From: Oribacterium sp. oral taxon 078 str. F0262
Lineage (GTDB): Bacteria > Bacillota > Clostridia > Lachnospirales > Lachnospiraceae
Assembly: GCF_000160135.1 (NCBI RefSeq)
Contig: NZ_GG729933.1
Location: forward strand, 121,362-185,361
Direction of reading: 5' to 3'
DNA: 64,000 nucleotides
The position numbers and the translations under genes were made by a program. A model generated the notes under the pieces. That model did no database searches. It saw only the letters and a list, made by a program, of their open reading frames with translations, and had not been told where the DNA came from. The number at the start of each line of letters is the position of its first letter. Position 1 is the stretch's first letter. This document shows, one piece after another, positions 43,180 through 51,591 of this stretch.

Positions 43180-43721
43180 CTTGCTCTCCTTCCGTCTCCA
43201 TCATGAGATTCCTTCTTTCTTTTTCCGTCTTTACAGGTCTTTATAGGACTTTATAGGAATAAAAAGGGTCTAAGCTGCATTTTCCCTTTATGCAGAAAAT
43301 GCCGAGTTTCTCCTTGCTTCCGTATAGGACGGTCGTGTCCTTCTCTCCTCCGATGTATGCTGCGGAAAAGATAGGTTTCAAGCGGCAGGCGGCCCGATCC
43401 ATTTCCTTCCTTCCCTCCCGCACGTGCGGGTTGCGGAAGCCGGAGCCTTAGCGACGGAATTAGTATAGCATAATTTCCGCGGCTTTCCTTTCTGTACTCA
43501 TCAGGAGGCCGTGCAGGGAATATGCGTTTATGTTTCCTGTATTTATGTTTCGTCTTTCCTCCTATCTTGTAATCAAGACGGCGCAGGCTTATATTGGCGG
43601 GGGAGGGAAGATCTCGGATTTTGCGGATTGATGGAATACATCAAAAGGGTCCCGGTATTATATTTGGATAGGGAGATCTTGGATTTTACGGGAGGCTGTG
43701 AGCTTTTTGGGGGATTGGAGT
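43180..43721. promoter_or_regulatory. Upstream region of the cas operon with palindrome and direct repeats
   Basis: No gene supported in this 540-base interval. It contains the perfect 14-base palindrome CCCGCACGTGCGGG (43417-43430) and two 18-base direct repeats, AGATCTCGGATTTTGCGG (43609-43626) and AGATCTTGGATTTTACGG (43674-43691), the second directly before the cas3 start. TATTATAT near 43656 may be a -10 box; I cannot assign a convincing -35. Confidence 0.5.
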
Positions 43722-46619
43722 ATGAACTATCTTGCGCACATCAGTGAGGATAAGACAAGGGAGCAGAGCGTGCTCTCTCATTTAAAGGGGGCGGCTGAAT
43801 TGGCCGGAGGCTTTGCCTCCGAATTCGGCTGTGAGGACTGGGGATATTATGTAGGGATGCTGCACGATATCGGAAAGTACAGTGAGGCCTTTCAGAGGAG
43901 ACTGCGGGGCAGCGCGGTCCGTGTCGATCATTCTACGGCAGGGGCGAAGCTTTCCTATGAAAGAACGGGGGAGGGGCCGAAAACGCTTCGGCTTGCCTAT
44001 GCCATCGCATCTTACTGCATCGCCGGGCATCATGCGGGGCTTCCGGACAGGGGCGGGTCTTCCGATACGGCGGAGAGAAAGACATTTTCTGGGAGGATGA
44101 AGAAAAAACTGGAGGATTACAGCGCATACGAGAGTGAGGTAAAGCTTCCCTTGATCCGAACCGAGGTGAACCTTTCGGAAGGGTCGAAGACGCCTGGATT
44201 TGAAGTGAATTTTATCACTCGCTTTCTGTACTCCTGCCTGGTGGACGCCGATTATCTGGATACGGAGAGCTTCATGCGGGGAGAAAAGCCCCGGGGGCGC
44301 GGGCAGGGAGAAAGCCTGAAAGAGCTGAAGGAGCGTCTGGATCACTATATTGAGCCGTGGCTCAGGGACGACCCCAAATCGGAGATCAATAGGAGAAGGA
44401 CGGAGATCCTGAAGAGCTGTCTTCTCGCCGGGGAGGGGGAGAAGGGGCTGTACCGTCTCAGTGTGCCGACCGGCGGCGGAAAGACGATCGCATCGCTGGC
44501 CTTCGCACTCCGGCATGCGCTTTGTCACGGAATGAAGAGGATCATATACGTGATTCCCTATACCAGCATCATCGAGCAGAATGCCGCTGTCTTTAAGGAG
44601 ATACTGGGGGAGCAGAACGTACTGGAGCATCACAGCAATGTGGACTATGAGGACGATGAGGAGCTTTGCCCGATGCAGCTTGCGGCGGAAAACTGGGATA
44701 TGCCGCTCATCGTCACAACGAATGTGCAGTTTTTTGAGTCGCTCTTCTCGAATCGTCCCTCCAAATGCAGGAAGATCCATAACATTGCGAATTCCGTGCT
44801 GATCTTTGATGAAGCGCAGATGCTGCCAAAGGATTATCTCCAGCCTTGCATTTCATCCATTGAGGAGCTGATCCGAAGATACCACTGCAGCGCGGTCCTG
44901 TGTACCGCGACACAGCCCGACATTGATCCCTTTTTGCAATCCGCCGGGGAAGTGAGAGAGCTCTGCCCGGATATGGCGGAGCAGTTCTCGTTTTTCCGGC
45001 GCTGTGAGATCCGTTTCCTGGGGAAGCTCGAGCAGGAGACGCTTCTCGAGAGGCTGAGTGGAGAGACGCAGGCCCTCTGCATCCTGAATACCCGGAGAGA
45101 GGTTCAGGAAATCTATGAGCTTCTCCGAAAGGACGGGGGAGAGGACGGACTCTATCATCTATCCACGCTGATGATCCCAAAGCATCGGCGGAAGGTGCTG
45201 GGAGATATCCGAGAGAGATTAAAGAAGGGGGATGGAAAGCGCTGCATCGTGATCTCCACCAGTCTCGTGGAAGCGGGGGTGGACCTGGACTTCGCCTCTG
45301 TCTATCGCGAGATCGCAGGGCTGGACTCGATCATCCAGGCGGTCGGGAGGTGCAATCGGGAAGGGAGAAGGAAGAGGGAGGAGAGCATCTGTCATGTCTT
45401 TTCTCTGGAGGACAGCAAGTCAGTGCCGCTTTCTCAGAAACAGAGGATTGAAATCGGCTCTTGGCTTTTAGAGAAGGGGAGAGATCCGGCAGATCCTGAT
45501 ACGATACGGGAGTATTTTTGGATGCTTTATGGCAAACCGGGAAGGAAAGCTATTCCGGGAACGGAACGGTCGGATAGGAAAGCCGTCCTGGGGATGCAGG
45601 AGACGGACAAGAAGGCTATCCTGAAGAAAATCGAGGAGAATCCCTTTTCCTTCCCGACACAGGCGGAGGATCTCAGACTGATCGAACAAAACGGAGAGAC
45701 CATCTTCGTTCCCTGGGATGAGGAGGGAAGAGAGCTACTTTTTCAGATTGAGCGAGAGGGGATGAGCCGAAAAAGAGCGAGGGCCATGCAGCAGTACTCC
45801 GTGAATCTCTACGAGAACCTCTTTCGGCAGCTTTTTGATGCGGGAAAATTTCGGGCCTTGGAATCCGGTGCCAAGGGGAATCTCTATGTTCTGAGGGAGA
45901 AGGAGGATTATAGTGAGGAAAAGGGAATCTTGCTGGAGGCAGAGCTCGGGGAGGGAAGTGAAATGAGCGTGGGGGTGAAGGTAAAAATCTGGGGGGATTA
46001 TGCGCTTTTTTCCCGCCCGGAGCTCCGGGTCGAGCGCTACAGCTATGATGTCATTACACCGTCGGCGGCCAGGGGTATCCTGGAAGCCATCTACTGGCAT
46101 CCCGGCCTGAGGTGGCAAATTGATCGGATCCATGTGCTGAAGCCGATTTGTTTTACTTCGATCCGGAGGAATGAGGTAGAATCAAAAATCCTCTGCGGCA
46201 AGCTGCTGACCGCCTATAATGGGGGAAAAGGGGAGGGTTTATTTTTAAATACAAAAGCGGACATTGTGCAGCGCTCATCTATTATATTGAAGGATGTGGC
46301 CTATGGGATAGAGGCACATTTTGAGATGACGGAAAAGGCGAGCCCCGGGGATAATCCCGGAAAATTCAAGGATATTATGTCCAGGCGTCTGAGAAAGGGA
46401 GAGTGTTACCATCAGCCGTACCTGGGATGTCGGGAGTTTCCGGCCTTCTTCTGTCCCTGGGATGAGGGAGAGGAGCATAGAGGCGGAGAAAGCCGGGATT
46501 TCGGGCTGATGCTTTATGATATGGATTATTCGAATCCGGAAGATATCCGTCCAACCTTTTTTCGCGCGAAGATGGAAAACGGGGTCATAGACCTCAGAAA
46601 TTGCGAGGTACTGCGATGA
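43722..46619 (+). CDS. cas3-cas5: Type I-C Cas3 nuclease-helicase fused in frame to Cas5c
   Basis: 965 aa. Residues 1 to about 740 are Cas3: HD nuclease with GMLHDIGKYSEAF, DHSTAG and AGHHAGLPD; helicase with Walker A VPTGGGKTIASLAFALRHAL, motif II LIFDEAQML, TATQPD and motif VI QAVGRCNREGR. Cas3 unwinds and degrades the target DNA. From residue 748 (MSVGVKVKIWGDYALFSRPE) to the end is a complete Cas5c with TPSAARGILEAIYWHPG and GECYHQPYLGCREFPAF, the pre-crRNA processing ribonuclease of type I-C. The frames are joined at EAELGEGSEM. One G fewer in GGGG at 45948-45951 would end Cas3 as EAELGREVK with TGA overlapping the Cas5 ATG. Start at 43722 follows GGGGG; a GTG at 43698 is possible. First gene of the cas operon. 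Confidence 0.93.
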   Translation: MNYLAHISEDKTREQSVLSHLKGAAELAGGFASEFGCEDWGYYVGMLHDIGKYSEAFQRRLRGSAVRVDHSTAGAKLSYERTGEGPKTLRLAYAIASYCIAGHHAGLPDRGGSSDTAERKTFSGRMKKKLEDYSAYESEVKLPLIRTEVNLSEGSKTPGFEVNFITRFLYSCLVDADYLDTESFMRGEKPRGRGQGESLKELKERLDHYIEPWLRDDPKSEINRRRTEILKSCLLAGEGEKGLYRLSVPTGGGKTIASLAFALRHALCHGMKRIIYVIPYTSIIEQNAAVFKEILGEQNVLEHHSNVDYEDDEELCPMQLAAENWDMPLIVTTNVQFFESLFSNRPSKCRKIHNIANSVLIFDEAQMLPKDYLQPCISSIEELIRRYHCSAVLCTATQPDIDPFLQSAGEVRELCPDMAEQFSFFRRCEIRFLGKLEQETLLERLSGETQALCILNTRREVQEIYELLRKDGGEDGLYHLSTLMIPKHRRKVLGDIRERLKKGDGKRCIVISTSLVEAGVDLDFASVYREIAGLDSIIQAVGRCNREGRRKREESICHVFSLEDSKSVPLSQKQRIEIGSWLLEKGRDPADPDTIREYFWMLYGKPGRKAIPGTERSDRKAVLGMQETDKKAILKKIEENPFSFPTQAEDLRLIEQNGETIFVPWDEEGRELLFQIEREGMSRKRARAMQQYSVNLYENLFRQLFDAGKFRALESGAKGNLYVLREKEDYSEEKGILLEAELGEGSEMSVGVKVKIWGDYALFSRPELRVERYSYDVITPSAARGILEAIYWHPGLRWQIDRIHVLKPICFTSIRRNEVESKILCGKLLTAYNGGKGEGLFLNTKADIVQRSSIILKDVAYGIEAHFEMTEKASPGDNPGKFKDIMSRRLRKGECYHQPYLGCREFPAFFCPWDEGEEHRGGESRDFGLMLYDMDYSNPEDIRPTFFRAKMENGVIDLRNCEVLR
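45963..46619 (+). CDS. cas5c: Cas5c, possibly also translated separately from an internal start
   Basis: The ATG at 45963 lies exactly where stand-alone Cas5c proteins begin and has GGGAGGG seven bases upstream. It would give 218 aa, the usual Cas5c length. In type I-C, Cas5c cuts the repeat hairpin to make crRNA and stays on its 5' handle. Whether the cell makes only the fusion, only the free protein from this start, or both cannot be told from the sequence. Confidence 0.65.
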   Translation: MSVGVKVKIWGDYALFSRPELRVERYSYDVITPSAARGILEAIYWHPGLRWQIDRIHVLKPICFTSIRRNEVESKILCGKLLTAYNGGKGEGLFLNTKADIVQRSSIILKDVAYGIEAHFEMTEKASPGDNPGKFKDIMSRRLRKGECYHQPYLGCREFPAFFCPWDEGEEHRGGESRDFGLMLYDMDYSNPEDIRPTFFRAKMENGVIDLRNCEVLR

Positions 46620-48397
46620 TCTTACAGGAGCTTGTAAAATACTATGAGGCGCTCGCAGAGCGGGGAGAGATCGCTCTGGATGGTTGGAGTAAAGAGAAGG
46701 TGAGCTATTCTCTGGAACTCGATAGGGAGGGAAAACCTCTCAAAATCCTTTCCCTCGGAGTGGAGGAGGAGAATGGAAAAGGGAAAACGGTGAGGAAGCC
46801 TAAATTGATGGAAGTCCCGGAGAGAGTATCGCGGACCTCCGGAGTTTCCGCCAATTTTCTCTGTGACAACGCAAAGTATATGCTCGGCATCAGCGGCGAC
46901 GCCTCGGATAGGAAAAGCCAGGAATGCTTTACCGCGACCAAAGAAAAACTGATGGACATCCTTCAGGATTGTGACGGCCCCGCGGCGAGTGCGCTGAAAA
47001 AATTCTTTCAAAGCTGGGACCCAAGCCGGGCGGAGGAACTTTCTGAACTGAAGGACAAAGAGTACCGGGACGAGATTACAAAAGCCGGAAATCTGGTCTT
47101 TTCCATCGAGGGAGAATATGCGCAGGAGATTCCGGAACTGAAGCAGGCCTGGGAGAGCTGGAGAAAGAAGAAAGAGAATGGCAGGGAGCGCGGCCGCTGT
47201 CTTGTGACGGGGGAACTCTCGGAGATTGCAAAAACACATACCTCGATCAAGGGGATAAAGAATGCTCAGTCGAGCGGTGCTGCTTTGGTTTCCTTTAATG
47301 CTCCGGCTTTCTCCTCCTATGGGAAGGAGCAAAGCTTTAACGCCCCGGTCGGAAGACATGCGATGTTTGCCTATACGACGGCGCTGCAGTTTCTTTTATC
47401 CCAAAAGGAGCAGAAGGTGCAGCTTGGAGATCTGTGCCTGCTATTCTGGGCGGAGAGCGGAGAGGAGGAATACGGGGAGATTTTTTCTTCATGCATGGGG
47501 GGGAGAGAGGATAATCAGGAGATTGTCAGGAACGTCCTCCGGAATATTGCGGGGAAGCAAGGAGTGGACTATAAAGGAGTTCATCTGGATCCGGAGCAGA
47601 ATTTTTGCATCCTCGGCCTTTCGGGCAATGCGGGAAGACTTGCGGTCCGTCTCTTCTTAAAGAATTCTTTTGGTAATATCCTTCGGAATTTTCAGCGTTT
47701 TTACGAAGAGCTCGAAATCGCAGGGCCGAAATGGGAGGAAGAGCAGCCGGCGCTTTGGAAGCTCTTGGGGGAAACCGTCAATCAGAATTCCCGGGACAAA
47801 TCAATACCGCCTGCACTGGGATCCGAATGCCTGCGGGCGATCCTGATGCACGGGAAGTTTCCCGCAAGCTTATATCATGGCATCCTGATCCGCATCCGCG
47901 CCGACCAGGGGGAGAATAAGATCAACGGCAGGCGTGCGGCGCTGATCAAGGCGATTCTTCTCAGAAATTACGGAGAGCTTTATTTGGGAAAGGGGGAGGA
48001 TTTTGTGGCACTGAATGAGAATTGCAGGGACAGGGCGTATATACTCGGAAGGGAGTTCGCCGTCCTGGAGAAGATACAGGAAGCGGCAAATCCGGGGATA
48101 AACGCGACGATTCGGGATCGGTATTTTAATTCGGCGTGCGGCACGCCGGCGATGGTTTTTCCGCTTCTCTTTCGGCTGAAGGAAAGCCATCTCAGAAAAA
48201 TAAGAAACGGGAATCCCGGGATGGCCGTTTTCTACGAGAGAATATTGACAGAGCTTCAGGGAATGCTTGAGGTGTCGGATTTGGTCGGAGCCTTTCCCTC
48301 TCGCCTATCCCTGAACGAACAGGGCATGTTTATCCTGGGGTACTACCATCAGAGGCAGAAGTTCTATGAAAAGAAAGAAGGAGGAGAAGTGAGATGA
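46616..48397 (+). CDS. cas8c: Type I-C Cascade large subunit Cas8c (Csd1)
   Basis: 593 aa. Csd1 family: MILQELVKYYEALAERGEI at the start, the conserved CLVTGELSEIAKTHTSIKGIKNAQSSGAALVSFNAPAFSSYG block (about residues 201-242) and GRHAMFAYTTALQFLL after it, and a helical C-terminus with GINATIRDRYFNSACGTPAMVFP. Cas8c recognises the PAM and recruits Cas3. Its ATG overlaps the Cas5 stop as ATGA and its own stop overlaps cas7 the same way. The C-terminal 130 residues are probably also made alone as Cas11c (next entry). Confidence 0.94.
   Translation: MILQELVKYYEALAERGEIALDGWSKEKVSYSLELDREGKPLKILSLGVEEENGKGKTVRKPKLMEVPERVSRTSGVSANFLCDNAKYMLGISGDASDRKSQECFTATKEKLMDILQDCDGPAASALKKFFQSWDPSRAEELSELKDKEYRDEITKAGNLVFSIEGEYAQEIPELKQAWESWRKKKENGRERGRCLVTGELSEIAKTHTSIKGIKNAQSSGAALVSFNAPAFSSYGKEQSFNAPVGRHAMFAYTTALQFLLSQKEQKVQLGDLCLLFWAESGEEEYGEIFSSCMGGREDNQEIVRNVLRNIAGKQGVDYKGVHLDPEQNFCILGLSGNAGRLAVRLFLKNSFGNILRNFQRFYEELEIAGPKWEEEQPALWKLLGETVNQNSRDKSIPPALGSECLRAILMHGKFPASLYHGILIRIRADQGENKINGRRAALIKAILLRNYGELYLGKGEDFVALNENCRDRAYILGREFAVLEKIQEAANPGINATIRDRYFNSACGTPAMVFPLLFRLKESHLRKIRNGNPGMAVFYERILTELQGMLEVSDLVGAFPSRLSLNEQGMFILGYYHQRQKFYEKKEGGEVR
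48005..48397 (+). CDS. cas11c: Predicted Cas11c small subunit from an internal start in cas8c
   Basis: In type I-C systems Cas11c is made from an internal start within cas8. Here AAGGGGGAGG (47990-47999) stands five bases before an in-frame GTG at 48005, inside codons for KGEDFVALNE, a placing not explained by coding need alone. The product would be 130 aa, helical (YILGREFAVLEKIQEAANPG ... MAVFYERILTELQGM), matching the expected size of the small subunit that lines the Cascade belly and contacts the displaced strand. Confidence 0.7.
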   Translation: MALNENCRDRAYILGREFAVLEKIQEAANPGINATIRDRYFNSACGTPAMVFPLLFRLKESHLRKIRNGNPGMAVFYERILTELQGMLEVSDLVGAFPSRLSLNEQGMFILGYYHQRQKFYEKKEGGEVR

Positions 48398-49287
48398 GTG
48401 AGCCGATTAAGAACCGGTATGAGTTTGTGCTCTTTTTCGATGTCGAGAACGGGAACCCGAATGGGGATCCCGATGCGGGAAATTTGCCTCGCATCGATCC
48501 GGAGAGCGGATACGGGCTTGTGACGGATGTCTGCCTGAAGAGGAAGATCCGAAATTATGTGGAGACCGTGAAGGAGGATCAAGAGGGTTTTGGGATCTAT
48601 ATCAAGGAAAATGTCCCTCTGAATGTCAGCGATAAAAGAGCACTGTCCTATATCGGGCAAAAGCCTGAGGGCAGTAAGGACTTAAAGAAAAGCGATCCGG
48701 ATGCCGACAAAAAGATTCTGGAATTCATGTGCCGAAATTTCTATGATATCCGAAGCTTCGGGGCCGTGATGACCACCTTTGTCAAGGAACATCTGAACTG
48801 CGGACAGGTGAGAGGCCCGGTCCAGCTCTGCTTTGCGAGAAGCGTCGATCCCATTGTGAGTCAGGAGGTGACGATCACCCGCGTGGCCATCACGACGGAG
48901 AAGGACGCAGAGAAGAAGGGCACGGAGATGGGGAGAAAGAATATTGTTCCCTATGCGCTGTATCGCGCGGAGGGATTCATTTCCGCAAATCTCGCGAGAA
49001 AGACGACCGGTTTCTCAGAAGAGGATCTGGAGCTTTTCTGGGAGGCGCTGATCAATATGTTTGAGAATGATCATTCGGCGGCGAGAGGGAAGATGTCGAC
49101 TCGACGTTTGATTGTATTTAAGCACAGCACGGAGCTTGGGGACTGCCCGGCCTATAAGCTGTTTGAGACAGTCCATGCGGAGAAGCTTCCGGAGGTGCAG
49201 TTCCCGAGGAAGTACAGCGACTACAAGATTGAGATCAGGAAGGATGCGTCGATTCCGGACAGCGTCGAGTTCATTGAGAAAATATAA
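48394..49287 (+). CDS. cas7: Type I-C Cascade backbone Cas7c (Csd2)
   Basis: 297 aa RAMP protein that polymerises along the crRNA spacer. Typical Csd2 start with NRYEFVLFFDVENGNPNGDPDAGNLPRIDPESG, then TDVCLKRKIRNYV, the central RSFGAVMTTF and QVRGPVQLCFARSVDPI, and VPYALYRAEGFISANLA. Start overlaps the cas8c stop (ATGA); stop shares one base with the cas4 start. Confidence 0.96.
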   Translation: MSEPIKNRYEFVLFFDVENGNPNGDPDAGNLPRIDPESGYGLVTDVCLKRKIRNYVETVKEDQEGFGIYIKENVPLNVSDKRALSYIGQKPEGSKDLKKSDPDADKKILEFMCRNFYDIRSFGAVMTTFVKEHLNCGQVRGPVQLCFARSVDPIVSQEVTITRVAITTEKDAEKKGTEMGRKNIVPYALYRAEGFISANLARKTTGFSEEDLELFWEALINMFENDHSAARGKMSTRRLIVFKHSTELGDCPAYKLFETVHAEKLPEVQFPRKYSDYKIEIRKDASIPDSVEFIEKI

Positions 49288-49952
49288 TGAACGTGGGAGA
49301 AGAAGATTACCTTATGATTTCCGGGATCCAGCATTTCCTTTTTTGCAGAAGGCAGTGGGCCCTGATTCATGTGGAGCAGCAGTGGGAGGATAATGAGCAT
49401 ACCGTAGCGGGGGATCTGATGCACAAGAGGGCTCATGATCCCCTGCTGCGGGAAAAGAGAGAGGATATGCTGATCGTGAGGGCTTTGCCGGTCTCATCCA
49501 AAAGACTGGGGATCAGCGGAGAATGTGATATCGTTGAATTTCACAGGAGAGAGGGAGGGATCCGGCTCTACGGGCACAGAGGCGAATATCTCCCCTATCC
49601 TGTGGAGTATAAAAAAGGGCGGCCTAAGATGGGAGAAGAGGACATCCTGCAGCTCAGCGCACAAGTATTGTGTCTGGAGGAGATGTTTTCTACGGAGATT
49701 CCGCAGGGCGCTCTTTTTTATGGGGAGACCCGGAGAAGGGAGACCGTGGAAATTACGGAAGAGCTTCGGGAGAGAACGGAAGCGGTATGTTCAGAGATGC
49801 GGCGATATTATGAGCGAGGGTATACACCGAAGGTAAAGGGAGGGAAAAAATGCAGAGCCTGCTCCCTGAAGGAGATCTGTCTCCCGGAATTGGAGAAATT
49901 GAGAAGCGTGCGGACTTATATTGAGAATCGGATGTACGAGGAAGAGCCATGA
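49287..49952 (+). CDS. cas4: CRISPR-associated exonuclease Cas4
   Basis: 221 aa. RecB-like Fe-S nuclease that trims prespacers and selects PAM-containing ends with Cas1-Cas2. First cluster cysteine in HFLFCRRQWALIHVE, nuclease motifs GECDIVEF and YPVEYKKGRPK, QLSAQVLCLEEMF, and the three C-terminal cysteines in KKCRACSLKEICLPEL. Starts one base inside cas7 and overlaps cas1 by four bases. Confidence 0.96.
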   Translation: MNVGEEDYLMISGIQHFLFCRRQWALIHVEQQWEDNEHTVAGDLMHKRAHDPLLREKREDMLIVRALPVSSKRLGISGECDIVEFHRREGGIRLYGHRGEYLPYPVEYKKGRPKMGEEDILQLSAQVLCLEEMFSTEIPQGALFYGETRRRETVEITEELRERTEAVCSEMRRYYERGYTPKVKGGKKCRACSLKEICLPELEKLRSVRTYIENRMYEEEP

Positions 49953-50977
49953 AAAGACTGCTGAACACGCTTTATATCAGCTCGGAAAACAGTTATCTGG
50001 CTCTGGATGGAGAAAATATCGTAATCCTGGAGGGAAATGCAGAGCTGGCGCGGGTTCCCCTTCATAATCTGGAAGGCGTGGTGTCACTTGGGTACAGGGG
50101 CACCAGCCCTGCTCTGATGGGAGCATGTGCGGAGCGCGGAATATCGCTTTGTTATCTGAGCCCGCAGGGGAGGTTTCTGGCGAGAGTCACAGGGCGGACG
50201 AAGGGTAATGTGATCCTTCGTCGGAAGCAGTATGCTGTCGCCGCTTCGGAGGAAAGACTTGAAATCGCAAGGAACTGCATTTTCGGAAAGCTATATAACG
50301 CGCGCTGGGTGCTGGAGAGATTTACGAGAGACCATGAGCTGCAGGTGGATACCGAAAAGCTAAAGAAGATATCAGTTTTTTTGCGGGAAGCCTCTTTGAA
50401 AGCACAGGACTGCATCGATGAGAGCAGCCTCAGAGGGATAGAGGGAGAGGCCGCAAACTGCTATTTTTCCGTATTTGATGAGTTGATCCTTCAGCAGAAA
50501 AAGGATTTTTTCTTTCGAAAGAGAAGCAGAAGACCGCCGATGGATCCTGTGAATGCGCTTCTGTCGTTTATCTATGCTCTTCTGAGCAATTCGATGAGTG
50601 CTTCCCTGGAGGCAGTCGGGCTGGACCCCTATATCGGGATGATGCATGCGGATCGACCCGGGCGGGCGTCGCTGGCGCTGGACATGATGGAAGAGCTGAG
50701 AGCTGTGATGGCGGACCGCTTCGTGCTTCGCCTGGTCAATAAGAGAATTGTGGATCGGAGAGACTTCATACATAAGGAAAATGGCGCAGTGCTTTTAAAG
50801 GATGAGGGCAGAAAAAGGGTCCTCGTAGAGTGGCAGAAGCACAAGAAGGAGAGCCTGAAACATCCCTACCTTGAAGAGACCATGGAGTGGGGAATGGTGC
50901 CATATGCTCAGGCGCTGCTTCTTAGCCGGTATTTAAGAGGAGATCTGGAGAGTTATCCGCCGTTTCTTTGGAAATAG
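49949..50977 (+). CDS. cas1: CRISPR integrase Cas1
   Basis: 342 aa, type I-C Cas1. N-terminal beta domain (MKRLLNTLYISSENSYLALDGENIVI), then the helical catalytic domain with the metal ligands in LRGIEGEAANCYF (Glu), IGMMHADRPGRASLALDMMEELRAV (His and Asp/Glu). All catalytic residues appear intact, so spacer acquisition should be possible. cas2 follows after 139 bases, the only sizeable gap in the cas gene set. Confidence 0.97.
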   Translation: MKRLLNTLYISSENSYLALDGENIVILEGNAELARVPLHNLEGVVSLGYRGTSPALMGACAERGISLCYLSPQGRFLARVTGRTKGNVILRRKQYAVAASEERLEIARNCIFGKLYNARWVLERFTRDHELQVDTEKLKKISVFLREASLKAQDCIDESSLRGIEGEAANCYFSVFDELILQQKKDFFFRKRSRRPPMDPVNALLSFIYALLSNSMSASLEAVGLDPYIGMMHADRPGRASLALDMMEELRAVMADRFVLRLVNKRIVDRRDFIHKENGAVLLKDEGRKRVLVEWQKHKKESLKHPYLEETMEWGMVPYAQALLLSRYLRGDLESYPPFLWK

Positions 50978-51116
50978 AGAAGCTGATCTCCTCTATTGAT
51001 TGAATAAAGAATGGGATGAAGTATTTCGAATATTTCATCTAGGCTGTTCAAACAGTCAAACAATTTCTTTTTGGTGAAGCAGACAGGATCCGCCTGCACG
51101 GAATGTGAGGAAAAGT

Positions 51117-51407
51117 ATGATGATACTAGTGTGCTACGATGTCAATACAGAGACGTCTGCAGGGAAGACACGGCTCCGGAAGATCGCCAAAGAATGCGTG
51201 AATTATGGAAGCAGGGTGCAGAACTCAGTGTTTGAATGTATATTGAATAACGCGGAGTATATGATGTTGAAAAATATTCTTGCAGAAATCATTGATGAGA
51301 AAATAGACAGCCTGCGCTTTTATAATCTCGGGAACTCTTATAAAGGCAAAGTAGAGCATATCGGGAGAAAGCAGGGAATCCAAGTGGAGGAAGCCTTAAT
51401 TTTCTAA
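51117..51407 (+). CDS. cas2: CRISPR integrase structural subunit Cas2
   Basis: 96 aa. MMILVCYDVNTETSAGKTRLRKIAKECVNYGSRVQNSVFECILNNAEY is the canonical Cas2 ferredoxin fold with the conserved aspartate in CYDV. It forms the Cas1-Cas2 complex that inserts spacers at the leader end. ATG at 51117 follows GAGGAAAA; the in-frame GTG at 51105 is less likely. Confidence 0.96.
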   Translation: MMILVCYDVNTETSAGKTRLRKIAKECVNYGSRVQNSVFECILNNAEYMMLKNILAEIIDEKIDSLRFYNLGNSYKGKVEHIGRKQGIQVEEALIF

Positions 51408-51591
51408 TCTCGATATTTTGGTGCGAGAGTGAAGAGATCATGAAATGACCGAAGGATTCGCACTAAAAAAAATGAACATATCGCGTTCGAAACCGCGGCT
51501 TAAGAAAAGGGTTTATCGATTTCGCTGTACATATCGCGGAAAACATGCTATTTTTATCACGAAACAAGAGGTAATATTCATCTGTTTCACT
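51408..51591 (+). promoter_or_regulatory. CRISPR leader
   Basis: AT-rich 184-base interval between cas2 and the first repeat. It begins with GATATTTTGGTGCGAGAGTG and contains the matching TCGCAC (51458-51463), the GTGCGA/TCGCAC pair seen in type I-C leaders. Two direct repeats ACATATCGCG lie at 51476-51485 and 51529-51538. It should hold the pre-crRNA promoter and the integration anchor. Confidence 0.75.
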
